Positions 1 to 6,577 of a stretch of DNA of 7,432 bases are shown here, piece after piece. The stretch lies in contig QNBQ01000062.1 in assembly GCA_003645735.1 (NCBI GenBank), forward strand, positions 1-7,432, given 5' to 3'. The notes beneath the pieces were generated by a model. It was not told the origin of the DNA. It saw only the letters and a list, made by a program, of their open reading frames with translations, and made no database searches. The position numbers were made by a program, and so were the translations under genes. This stretch comes from Candidatus Poribacteria bacterium. Lineage in GTDB: Bacteria; Poribacteria; WGA-4E; B28-G17. Position 1 is the stretch's first letter. Every line of letters starts with the position of its first letter.

Positions 1-2
1 AG

Positions 3-1103
3 GCGGAGCTCAACCCCTTCGGGTTTCAGGGGAGGGTGGCCGTGCCGGTCGACTCCCTGAGGGAGGCAATCGCCCTGACCTACTCCCTCCGGACGATACA
101 CCGCGTCCTGCTCCTCGTCGGTCATTTCAAGATAAGGACGGACGAGAAGGGGCTGGAGGACGTATACTACGGCGTCAAGGAGCTGGATCTGAACGAGTTC
201 CTCTCCCCCGAGAAGACCTTCGCCATCCGATCGGAGAGGAAGGGGGAGCACGAGTTCACCTCCCTCCAGATCGCCGCCTCCGCCGGCCAGGCCGTGATAG
301 ACAGGGTGATGGAGACGAGGGGATACAGGCAGAGGGTCAACTTGGACGACCCGGACGTGATCATCAGGGTGGATGTGTCGGGCGAGGATTGCATGGTGGG
401 GATCGACATGGTGGGCGGCGAAAGCCTGCACAGGAGGAAGTGGAGGGTTTACGACCACCCCGCAAGCCTCAAGGGGACGATAGCCTCCGGGCTGGTGATG
501 TTTTCGGGCTGGAGGGAGGGGGAGGTTCTGCTGGATCCGATGTGCGGCAGCGGGACGATACCGATAGAGGCGGCCCATTGCGCCATGAACCTGCCGCCGG
601 GGTTCTTCCGAAAGGATAACCTCGCCTTCCTGAGGCTGCCGCCGATGGAGGACGGGAGGACGCCCTCCGAGGTGATGGGCGAGATCGATTCGCGCATCAG
701 ATGGGACCTGCCGCTCAGGATATACGGGACGGAGAGGTTCAAAAAGCACGTGGAGGGGGCCATCCTGAACGTCAAATCGGCCAGGGTCGAGGACAAGGTG
801 GAGGTGGCCAAGCTGAACATCGCCCGCCTGCCCGAGAAGTTCCCCCCCGAATCGGTGGACGTCATAATAACGAACCCGCCATACGGGCTTAGGATAGCCG
901 ATCCGAAGGAGTCGATGAGGGTTCACAAGCTGCTTTTCAAGGCCGCCTACGGCGTCCTGAGGGAGGGCGGCAGGCTGGTCATGGTGACCACCCACGCCAA
1001 CTTCACCTTCGACGTGGCCCCCGTTTTCGGCTTCAAAATAGAGGAAAGCTTCCCGATTTGCAACGGCGACATATGGATAAGGGCCTTTAAGCTCGTCAAG
1101 TGA
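3..1103 (+). CDS. THUMP-domain RNA (guanine-N2)-methyltransferase, TrmN/Trm14/RlmL-like, 5' partial
   Basis: This enzyme probably transfers a methyl group from S-adenosylmethionine to the N2 of a guanine in tRNA or rRNA. The frame is open back to the window edge. The residues before the first possible start (GTG at 36) continue the conserved N-terminal part of the family, with the pattern FQG, then SLRTxHRVLL, so the true start lies upstream. Numbering from the codon at position 3, the first ~125 residues are the RNA-binding ferredoxin-like/THUMP region. A GGESLHRRKWRV segment near 138-149 leads into the Rossmann methyltransferase. SAM-binding motif I is DPMCGSGT near 178-185, and the catalytic motif IV is NPPY near 291-294, followed by GLRI as in TrmN/Trm14. 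NPPY indicates methylation of an exocyclic amino group. The gene ends 10 nt before the ligase gene and is probably co-transcribed with it. The class is clear; whether the substrate is tRNA or 23S rRNA is not decided by the sequence. Confidence 0.88.
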   Translation, partial: AELNPFGFQGRVAVPVDSLREAIALTYSLRTIHRVLLLVGHFKIRTDEKGLEDVYYGVKELDLNEFLSPEKTFAIRSERKGEHEFTSLQIAASAGQAVIDRVMETRGYRQRVNLDDPDVIIRVDVSGEDCMVGIDMVGGESLHRRKWRVYDHPASLKGTIASGLVMFSGWREGEVLLDPMCGSGTIPIEAAHCAMNLPPGFFRKDNLAFLRLPPMEDGRTPSEVMGEIDSRIRWDLPLRIYGTERFKKHVEGAILNVKSARVEDKVEVAKLNIARLPEKFPPESVDVIITNPPYGLRIADPKESMRVHKLLFKAAYGVLREGGRLVMVTTHANFTFDVAPVFGFKIEESFPICNGDIWIRAFKLVK

Positions 1104-1113
1104 GGGGAGGGAT

Positions 1114-2403
1114 ATGATCCGGGATGAGATCGAAACCCTCCCGAGGGAGGAGCTCGAACAGCTTCAATTGGAGAGGCTCCAGGCGACCCTGAACAGGGTA
1201 TACAGGAACGTCGCCTTCTACAGAAGAGCCTTCGACGAGGCGGGCATCTCGCCCGAGAGGATAACCTCGCTGGAGGATCTGAAACTCCTGCCGTTCACCG
1301 ATAGGGAGACGCTGAGGCGGAGCCAGCCATACGGCATGTTCGCCCTGCCCTTGAGGGAGGTCGTGAGGCTTCAGACCACCTCCGGCACGACGGGCGATCC
1401 CATAGTCGTGGGGTATTCGCGCAACGACGTGGAACATTGGACGGAGCTTATGGCCAGGTCGCTGGCCGCCGCCGGGGTGGGGAAGGAGGACGTCGTCCAG
1501 ATAGCCTTCGATTACGGCCTGTTCACCGGCGCCCTGGGCTTCCACTACGGCGCCGAAAGGATCGGGGCGACGGTCATCCCCTCCTCCAGAACCCCGCCCG
1601 AAAAACAGATCGAGATAATGCGCAACTACAGGACGACCGTCCTGGCCTGCACCCCCTCCTTCGCGCTGGAGATAGCCGAGGCGATCCGAGGATCGACCCT
1701 CTCCCCCGCGGAGCTGTCGCTCAGGGTCGGGATATTCAGCGCGGAGCCTTGGCCGGAGGAGGTGAGGCGCGAGATCGAAGAGGCGCTCCGCATAACGGCG
1801 TTCGACTGTTACGGGCTCGGCGAGGTGATGGGGCCGGGGGTATCGGTGGAGTGCGAGCATAAAAACGGCCTCCACATATTCGAGGATCACTTCATCGCGG
1901 AGGTGATCGATCCCCGCACGGGCGAGGTTCTGCCGGATGGGGAGGTGGGGGAGCTGGTTCTGACCACGATAACCAAAGAAGCCTTCCCGCTCATAAGATA
2001 CAGGACGGGCGACCTGACCTATCTGATCCGGGAGCCGTGCCCCTGCGGCAGGACGACGGTCAGGATGGGCCGCGTCATGGAGAGGACGGACAACATGATA
2101 GTCGTCCGGGGGGTGAGCCTCTTCCCCTCGCAGATCAGGAGGGTCATAGCCTCGATCGAAGGGGTTGAGCCGAGGATCAGGCTCGTCGTGGACGAAAGCT
2201 CGGGGGTGCCGGAGAGCTTGGAGGTGCAGGTGGAGGTGTCGGAGGGGGTGTTCACCGATGACGTGGGGAAGCTGGTCAGGCTTGAGGGGAGGATGAAGGA
2301 GATGTTGGAGGGGGAGCTGGGGATACCGGTTGAGGTCAGGTTGGTCGAGCCGAGGTCGCTGTCGAGGGATGTGGAGATCGTGAGGCTCAGACGGCGAACC
2401 TGA
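1114..2403 (+). CDS. PaaK-family AMP-forming acyl-CoA ligase (phenylacetate-CoA ligase-like) with atypical C-terminus
   Basis: Members of this family activate an aromatic or related carboxylate with ATP and transfer it to coenzyme A in the cytoplasm; phenylacetate is the classic substrate. At 429 residues the length is normal. The N-terminus (LPREELEQLQLERLQ, then NVAFYRRAF) is typical and fixes the ATG at 1114, preceded by a GAGGGGAGGG purine run. The phosphate-binding loop TTSGTTGDP is at 88-96, AEPWPEE at 210-216, YGLGE at 233-237, RYRTGD at 295-300, CPCGR at 309-313, and RTDNMIVVRG, the hinge to the C-terminal domain, at 324-333. Two departures stand out. The PaaK SGGNTERQ-type stretch is replaced by SSRTPPEKQ at 157-165. 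The tail lacks the usual RSEGKAKRV-type A10 motif, with no lysine after residue 395. The substrate is therefore uncertain, so no gene symbol is given. The last 17 nt overlap the convergent ruvA gene. Confidence 0.88.
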   Translation: MIRDEIETLPREELEQLQLERLQATLNRVYRNVAFYRRAFDEAGISPERITSLEDLKLLPFTDRETLRRSQPYGMFALPLREVVRLQTTSGTTGDPIVVGYSRNDVEHWTELMARSLAAAGVGKEDVVQIAFDYGLFTGALGFHYGAERIGATVIPSSRTPPEKQIEIMRNYRTTVLACTPSFALEIAEAIRGSTLSPAELSLRVGIFSAEPWPEEVRREIEEALRITAFDCYGLGEVMGPGVSVECEHKNGLHIFEDHFIAEVIDPRTGEVLPDGEVGELVLTTITKEAFPLIRYRTGDLTYLIREPCPCGRTTVRMGRVMERTDNMIVVRGVSLFPSQIRRVIASIEGVEPRIRLVVDESSGVPESLEVQVEVSEGVFTDDVGKLVRLEGRMKEMLEGELGIPVEVRLVEPRSLSRDVEIVRLRRRT

Positions 2404-2971
2404 GGGCGAGCCTGATCAGATCCTCGACCTTCGCCTCCTCGCCCAGTATCTTGACCGCCTCCCCAACGGCTCTCTCGGCGACGCTTTTGGGGGAGCCCAG
2501 CTCCACCAGCGCGGCTATGGCCTGCCTCACCGCCTCGGCCGCCTTCGGAGCGCCCGCCGGAAGCGGCAGGGAGCCGACCTTGTCCTTAAGCTCCAATATC
2601 AGCCTCCGGGCCGTCTTAACCCCCACGCCGGGCAGCGACTTGAGAGCGTTAACGTCCTCGCTCTCTATAGCCGCCCTGAACTCCGCCGGGCTCATCTTCG
2701 AAAGGATCCCGAGGGCGATCCTGGGGCCTATCCCGGAGACGGCGATCAACATCTTGAAAAGCTTTAGCTCCTCCTCCTCGGCGAACCCGAACAGGGCGAG
2801 CTCGTCCTCCTTGACCACTTGACACGTATAGAGGATGACCCGTTCCCCTACAGGAGGGAGCTTCTCGTAGGTGGACAGGGGTATGGACAGCTCATATCCG
2901 ACGCCGTTGACGTCCAAAACCGCTCTGTTGGGCTCCTTGACCTCTAAGGTTCCTTTGAGAAAAGCGATCAT
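2387..2971 (-). CDS. ruvA: Holliday junction branch migration complex subunit RuvA
   Basis: RuvA binds the four-way Holliday junction as a tetramer and loads the RuvB helicase that drives branch migration during recombination and repair. The 194-residue length is usual. Domain I (about 1-63) is the OB fold and ends in the FGF motif at 61-63. It contains the acidic-pin pair E55-D56, at the same numbers as in E. coli, which helps separate strands at the crossover. Domain II has two helix-hairpin-helix motifs, SGIGPR at 79-84 and PGVGVKTA at 114-121. A proline/alanine linker near 135-144 leads to domain III (about 145-194), which contacts RuvB. ruvA lies 11 nt after the ruvC stop, with a modest AGGA element just before the ATG. 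No ruvB follows, because the opposite-strand ligase gene occupies that space and overlaps the end of ruvA. Confidence 0.97.
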   Translation of the reverse strand: MIAFLKGTLEVKEPNRAVLDVNGVGYELSIPLSTYEKLPPVGERVILYTCQVVKEDELALFGFAEEEELKLFKMLIAVSGIGPRIALGILSKMSPAEFRAAIESEDVNALKSLPGVGVKTARRLILELKDKVGSLPLPAGAPKAAEAVRQAIAALVELGSPKSVAERAVGEAVKILGEEAKVEDLIRLALRFAV

Positions 2972-2982
2972 CGGGCCGTCCT

Positions 2983-3477
2983 CTAGGTGGGAGCGGGTAG
3001 GAGCTGGGCGAGCTTATGGGAGTTGATGTGACAGATGGCCAGCGCCAGGGCGTCGGCCGCGTCGGGAGGGGGAAGCTCTTTCAGCCCCAGCAGCACCTTG
3101 ACCATCCTCTGCACCTGCCATTTCGTCGCCCTTCCGTATCCGACGACGGCCTGCTTCACCTGGAGGGGGGTGTATGAGCTGACGGGTAGGCCGGACATCT
3201 CCGCCGCGAGCAACGCCACCCCCCTGGCCATGCCGACGGTGAAGGCCGAGGTGACGTTCCGGTTGAAGAAAAGCTCCTCAACGACCATCACATCGGGCGA
3301 GTAGGCTTTTATCAGCCCGCTCAGCTCGTCGTAGATCCGTTTCAGCCTGGTTTGAAGGGGGAGGTTCGAGGAGGTTTTTATCCCGCCGAAGGAGAGGGCC
3401 GAAAGCCTCCCCTCCGAATCGGAGATGACGCCGAAGCCGGTCGTCGATATGCCCGGGTCGACCCCCATAACGCGCAT
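2983..3477 (-). CDS. ruvC: Crossover junction endodeoxyribonuclease RuvC
   Basis: RuvC is the dimeric, metal-dependent nuclease that cuts Holliday junctions symmetrically after RuvAB branch migration. The 164-residue protein has the RNase H-like fold signature and all four catalytic acids: D7 in GVDPG, E67 in VVEELFF, and D139 and D142 in PPDAADALALA. These correspond to E. coli D7, E66, D138 and D141. The FFNRN stretch at 70-74 and the TPLQVKQAVVGYGRATK region at 103-119 are also typical. The start follows the yebC stop by only 2 nt. The nearest strong Shine-Dalgarno match (GGAGG at 3495-3491 on this strand) is inside the end of yebC and somewhat far from the ATG, so translation is likely coupled to yebC. 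Identification is secure. Confidence 0.97.
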   Translation of the reverse strand: MRVMGVDPGISTTGFGVISDSEGRLSALSFGGIKTSSNLPLQTRLKRIYDELSGLIKAYSPDVMVVEELFFNRNVTSAFTVGMARGVALLAAEMSGLPVSSYTPLQVKQAVVGYGRATKWQVQRMVKVLLGLKELPPPDAADALALAICHINSHKLAQLLPAPT

Positions 3478-3479
3478 GA

Positions 3480-4232
3480 TCAGGCCGCCGCCTCCAGCAG
3501 CTCGTCCGGCATCTCGAAGTTGGAGTAGACCTTCTGGACGTCCTCGTGATCCTCCAAGGCCTCAAGCAACCTCAGCAGCTGCTCGGCCTGCTTGCCCTGC
3601 ACCTGGACGGTCGTCTTGGGAACCATCGTCAGCTCGGCCCTGCTTATCTTGAAGCCCGCCTCCTCGATCGCCTTCCTCACATCCTCGAAGCTCTCCACGT
3701 CGGTGTAGATCTCGAACACATCCCCCTCGTCCTTCATATCCTCCGCCCCGGCGTCGGCGGCGACCATGAACAGCTCCTCCTCGTCAACCCCCTCCTTCTC
3801 GATCACGATCAGCCCTTTTCTATCGAACATCCAGGAGACGCATCCCCTCTCGCCGAGGGTGCCGCCGTTTTTATCGAAGATGTGTCTGATCTCGGCGACC
3901 GTCCTGTTTTTGTTGTCGGTCACGGCCTCTATCAATATGGCCACCCCTCCGGGTCCGTATCCCTCGTATGAGACCTCCTCCAGCTGTGCTTTTTCGTCCA
4001 CAAGCTCGCCCGTGCCGCGCTTTATGGCCCTTTCGATGTTCTCCCACGGCATGTTATGGGCTTTGGCGTTGGCAATGGCCATCCTCAGCCTGGGGTTGGT
4101 GTCCGGGTTGCCGCCGCCCTGTCTCGCCGCGACCGTGATCTCCCTGATGAGCTTGGTGAAGATCTTCCCCTTCCTCGCGTCCATCAGGGCCTTCTTGTGC
4201 TTGATCTGGGACCATTTCGAATGGCCTGCCAT
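3480..4232 (-). CDS. yebC: YebC/PmpR/TACO1-family regulatory or translation factor
   Basis: This is a full-length 250-residue YebC-family protein. It opens with the hallmark [15 protein letters not shown] and [15 protein letters not shown] and contains [23 protein letters not shown] and [13 protein letters not shown]. It ends in the conserved [10 protein letters not shown] region and an [16 protein letters not shown] tail. Family members were long annotated as DNA-binding transcriptional regulators. The mitochondrial relative TACO1 acts in translation, and recent work on bacterial YebC proteins points to relief of ribosome stalling at proline-rich stretches, so the name alone does not settle the role here. 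An upstream in-frame ATG (4289) would add 19 unconserved residues. The ATG at 4232 is chosen because it begins the conserved N-terminus and has GGAGGTGA 7 nt upstream. It is the first gene of yebC-ruvC-ruvA, an order also known from other bacteria. Confidence 0.96.
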   Translation of the reverse strand: MAGHSKWSQIKHKKALMDARKGKIFTKLIREITVAARQGGGNPDTNPRLRMAIANAKAHNMPWENIERAIKRGTGELVDEKAQLEEVSYEGYGPGGVAILIEAVTDNKNRTVAEIRHIFDKNGGTLGERGCVSWMFDRKGLIVIEKEGVDEEELFMVAADAGAEDMKDEGDVFEIYTDVESFEDVRKAIEEAGFKISRAELTMVPKTTVQVQGKQAEQLLRLLEALEDHEDVQKVYSNFEMPDELLEAAA

Positions 4233-4239
4233 TAAGCCT

Positions 4240-4247
4240 TCACCTCC
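4240..4247 (-). promoter_or_regulatory. Shine-Dalgarno site of yebC
   Basis: On the minus strand GGAGGTGA lies 7 nt before the ATG at 4232. This near-perfect match to the anti-Shine-Dalgarno sequence selects that ATG over the in-frame ATG at 4289. Confidence 0.85.
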
Positions 4248-4266
4248 CTCCCGTTTTTCAACGCTT

Positions 4267-4297
4267 ATTTTAGCACACCGCTCCCCCACCTTGTCAA
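4267..4297 (-). promoter_or_regulatory. Predicted sigma-70-type promoter of yebC-ruvC-ruvA
   Basis: On the minus strand a perfect -35 TTGACA (4297-4292) is followed by TAAAAT (4272-4267, five of six matches to TATAAT). A TG dinucleotide one base before the -10 makes it an extended -10. The spacer is 19 nt, longer than the ideal 17, which the extended -10 may offset. Transcription would start near 4260 and give a leader of roughly 28 nt that still includes the yebC Shine-Dalgarno site. This start also excludes the upstream ATG at 4289 as a yebC start. Predicted from sequence only. Confidence 0.65.
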
Positions 4298-4317
4298 CCG
4301 GCTTCCCCCTTCGTGTC

Positions 4318-4346
4318 TTGAATTATCCGGGTCTCTATGCTAACAT
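4318..4346 (+). promoter_or_regulatory. Predicted sigma-70-type promoter of panE-glyA-folC
   Basis: The -35 is TTGAAT (4318-4323) and the -10 is TAACAT (4341-4346), four of six matches each. The spacer is exactly 17 nt, and TGC directly before the -10 forms an extended -10. Transcription would begin near 4353, leaving a leader of about 23 nt before the panE ATG at 4376. The in-frame ATG at 4337 overlaps the -10 region and would not be in the transcript. Predicted from sequence only. Confidence 0.6.
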
Positions 4347-4358
4347 TTAACAGCACCC

Positions 4359-4372
4359 GGGAGGGAAGGGGG
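4359..4372 (+). promoter_or_regulatory. Shine-Dalgarno region of panE
   Basis: A purine run containing GGGAGG (4359-4364) and AAGGGGG (4366-4372) sits just before the ATG at 4376. It supports that start over the in-frame ATG at 4337, which would add 13 residues ahead of the nucleotide-binding fold. Confidence 0.75.
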
Positions 4373-4375
4373 TTT

Positions 4376-5311
4376 ATGAGGGTTTTGATCGTCGGGCCGG
4401 GCGCGATGGGGACGCTGTTCGGCGTGCTGCTGGCCGAGGCTGGAAACCAGGTGTGGGTGTTGGATCACCGACCCGAAAGGGCGAAGCTGCTTTCAAAGAG
4501 AGGTTTCACGGTTAAGAGAGCAGGCGGGGAGAGGAAAAGGAAACTTCCGGTCGTGACAGATCCCTCCGATGTTCCCGCGCCGGATTTCACCTTCATCTGG
4601 GTCAAATCGTATGACACCGAGAGGGCCGTCAAACGGCTGTCGACCGCCCTCCCGCGCGACAGCTGCATCGTCACACTTCAAAACGGGCTCGGCAACATCG
4701 AGGTCATATCCGAATATTTCAACAGGGACGCCCTGGTGGCGGGGGTCACATCGCACGGGGCGACCCTTCTGGGTCCCGGGGAGGCGTTCCACGCGGGCGA
4801 AGGTGAAACGGTGGTGGGCGCCCTCGAGGAGGGTGCGAGGGAGCTGGCCGCAAGATGCGCCCGGATGCTTGACAAGGCCGGGATTCAAACGAGGGTCTCC
4901 GACGACGTAACCTCGGAGATCTGGGGCAAGCTGGTGATCAACGCCGCTATAAACCCCCTGACCGCCATCACGGGCCTGAGAAACGGGGAGCTGTTGGAGT
5001 TTGAGGGGATGAGGGAGCTGATGGGTATGGTCGTGGGGGAGGCCGTCGAGGTGGCCTCAAAGCTGGGGATAAAACTCCCCTTCGACGATCCGCTTGAAAG
5101 GGTTTTCGAGGTCTGCAGGCTCACGGCCCGAAACAGGTCGTCGATGCTCCAGGACGTGGAGGCCGGCAGGAGGACGGAGATAGACGCGATAAACGGCGCC
5201 ATAGCGAGGCTCGGGACCGAGCTGGGGGTTCCCACCCCCGTCAACCGAGCTTTGACCTTGATAATCCGGACGATATCATCCAAACCCATGAGGAAAGGAG
5301 AGCCGCGGTGA
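4376..5311 (+). CDS. panE: 2-dehydropantoate 2-reductase (ketopantoate reductase)
   Basis: PanE uses NADPH to reduce 2-dehydropantoate to pantoate, the second step of pantothenate and coenzyme A synthesis, in the cytoplasm. With the ATG at 4376 the protein has 311 residues, close to the usual length. The N-terminal Rossmann fold starts at once with VGPGAMG, whose glycines at 7, 9 and 12 form the dinucleotide-binding loop. K77 in WVKSYDT and N103 in QNGLGN match conserved nucleotide- and substrate-site positions. The C-terminal helical domain carries [18 protein letters not shown], with the likely catalytic K185 and N189/N193, and later [16 protein letters not shown] with S256 and E268. The last 4 nt overlap the glyA GTG, and the glyA ribosome site lies within the final panE codons, so the two are translationally coupled. 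Related reductases of this fold exist, so a different 2-keto acid substrate is possible but less likely. Confidence 0.9.
   Translation: MRVLIVGPGAMGTLFGVLLAEAGNQVWVLDHRPERAKLLSKRGFTVKRAGGERKRKLPVVTDPSDVPAPDFTFIWVKSYDTERAVKRLSTALPRDSCIVTLQNGLGNIEVISEYFNRDALVAGVTSHGATLLGPGEAFHAGEGETVVGALEEGARELAARCARMLDKAGIQTRVSDDVTSEIWGKLVINAAINPLTAITGLRNGELLEFEGMRELMGMVVGEAVEVASKLGIKLPFDDPLERVFEVCRLTARNRSSMLQDVEAGRRTEIDAINGAIARLGTELGVPTPVNRALTLIIRTISSKPMRKGEPR
5294..5300 (+). promoter_or_regulatory. Shine-Dalgarno site of glyA inside panE
   Basis: AAAGGAG ends 7 nt before the GTG at 5308. It supports the GTG start and the 4-nt overlap with the panE stop codon. Confidence 0.75.
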
Positions 5312-6558
5312 ACAGGGATTTAAGACAGGTCGACCCCGAGATGGCCGAGATCCTTAAGGGGGAGATCGAAAGGCAGAGATACACCCTCGTCATGATCCCC
5401 TCCGAAAACTACGCCAGCAAGGCCGTCCTTCAGGTTCAGGGATGTGTGATGACGAACAAATACGCGGAGGGATACCCGGGGAGGCGGTATTACCACGGCT
5501 GCCGGTTCGTCGACATGGCCGAATCGTTAGCGATCGAGCGGGCTAAGAAGCTTTTCGGCGCCGAACACGCAAACGTCCAGCCCCACACCGGCACCCAGGC
5601 GAACATGGCCGTCTATTTCGCGCTGCTCAAGGAGGGGGACACCGTCCTGGCCATGAACATCGCCCACGGCGGACATCTCAGCCACGGCATGACCAGGAAC
5701 TTCTCCGGCAGGTATTACCGGTTCGTCTTCTACGGGGTCGACAGGGAGACGGGGATGATCGACCTGAACTACGTCGAGGATCTGGCCAAAAAATACAGGC
5801 CGAAGCTGATAGTCGTGGGGGCGAGCGCGTATCCGAGGAAGCTGGAGTATGACAAATGGCGCGAGATAGCCGACAGGGTGGGCGCGTATCTCATGGCCGA
5901 CATAGCCCACATAGCCGGCCTGATCATCGCGGGGGTTCACCCCGATCCCGTGCCCTATTGCGATGTCGTCACCTCCACGACGCACAAGACGTTGAGGGGG
6001 CCGAGGGGAGCTTTCATACTGTGCAGGAAGGAGCTGGCCGAGAAGATCGACAAGGCCGTCTTCCCGGGGGTGCAGGCCGGGCCGCTGATGCACGTCATCG
6101 CTGCCAAGGCGGTCTGCTTCAAAGAGGCGATGGAGCCGGGGTTCAAGGAGTATCAGAGGCAGATAGTCAAAAACTGCAAGGCATTCGCCCAGGCGCTGAT
6201 GGAGAAGGGGTTCAAGCTGGTGTCAGGCGGCACGGACAACCACCTCTGCCTCATCGATCTGACCAATAAAGGGCTGACCGGCAGGCAGGCGGCCGACCTG
6301 CTGGAGGAGGCGGGGATCATCGTCAACAAGAACCTGATCCCCTACGATCCGCTTCCCCCAACCGAGACCAGCGGCATAAGGCCCGGAACCCCAGCGCTGA
6401 CGACCAGGGGGATGAAGGAGGAGGAGATGAGGTTGATCGCCGACTTCTACTCCCAGGTGCTTGACAACCCTAACGACCCCATCGTCAGGAGGAAGGTGAG
6501 GGAGCAGGTCAGGGAGCTTTGCGAGAAGTTCCCGATATACGAGGACGTGGAGTTTTAA
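5308..6558 (+). CDS. glyA: Serine hydroxymethyltransferase
   Basis: GlyA is a pyridoxal-phosphate enzyme that converts serine and tetrahydrofolate to glycine and 5,10-methylene-tetrahydrofolate, the main one-carbon entry point. The 416 residues match the family length. The GTG start gives the normal N-terminus with [15 protein letters not shown]; the next ATG (5341) would cut into it. Visible key elements are SENY at 32-35, AEGYPG at 53-58, HTGTQAN at 93-99, and the ring-stacking histidine in AHGGHLSHG (H123). Also present are D198 and H201 in ADIAHIAG, the Schiff-base lysine K227 in [11 protein letters not shown], the SGGTDNHL segment, and [14 protein letters not shown], which binds the substrate carboxylate. 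The usual YYGGCE stretch reads YYHGCR here (H63, R66). It lies between panE and folC, a placement that links one-carbon and pantoate metabolism. Confidence 0.97.
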   Translation: MNRDLRQVDPEMAEILKGEIERQRYTLVMIPSENYASKAVLQVQGCVMTNKYAEGYPGRRYYHGCRFVDMAESLAIERAKKLFGAEHANVQPHTGTQANMAVYFALLKEGDTVLAMNIAHGGHLSHGMTRNFSGRYYRFVFYGVDRETGMIDLNYVEDLAKKYRPKLIVVGASAYPRKLEYDKWREIADRVGAYLMADIAHIAGLIIAGVHPDPVPYCDVVTSTTHKTLRGPRGAFILCRKELAEKIDKAVFPGVQAGPLMHVIAAKAVCFKEAMEPGFKEYQRQIVKNCKAFAQALMEKGFKLVSGGTDNHLCLIDLTNKGLTGRQAADLLEEAGIIVNKNLIPYDPLPPTETSGIRPGTPALTTRGMKEEEMRLIADFYSQVLDNPNDPIVRRKVREQVRELCEKFPIYEDVEF

Positions 6559-6562
6559 AGCC

Positions 6563-6570
6563 GAGGTGAA
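6563..6570 (+). promoter_or_regulatory. Shine-Dalgarno site of folC
   Basis: GAGGTGAA lies 7 nt before the ATG at 6578, in the 19-nt gap after glyA. It supports that ATG as the start. Confidence 0.75.
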
Positions 6571-6577
6571 AGCTCGT

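Noticed and set aside
36..38. GTG at 36 as the true start of the methyltransferase
   Set aside because: The frame is open upstream and the preceding residues fit the conserved N-terminal region of the family, so the gene more likely begins outside the window.
1096..1890. Long open frame on the minus strand opposite the ligase gene
   Set aside because: It has no recognisable domain and is rich in Arg, Gly and Pro, as expected from the complement of a GC-rich gene. The opposite strand encodes a clear PaaK-family protein.
2383..2413. Possible bidirectional terminator hairpin (AGGCTC ... GAGCCT)
   Set aside because: The stem is only 6 bp with a 19-nt loop, and no T tract follows on either strand, so it is not a credible intrinsic terminator.
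4233..4289. Longer yebC start at the in-frame ATG at 4289
   Set aside because: It adds 19 residues that do not belong to the family, lies upstream of the predicted transcription start, and lacks the good ribosome site that precedes the ATG at 4232.
4337..4375. Longer panE start at the in-frame ATG at 4337
   Set aside because: This ATG overlaps the extended -10 of the predicted promoter, and the extra 13 residues precede a Rossmann fold that normally starts within a few residues of the N-terminus.
5527..6093. Open frame on the minus strand opposite glyA
   Set aside because: It is a shadow of the well-conserved glyA frame, with no family features and no plausible ribosome site.
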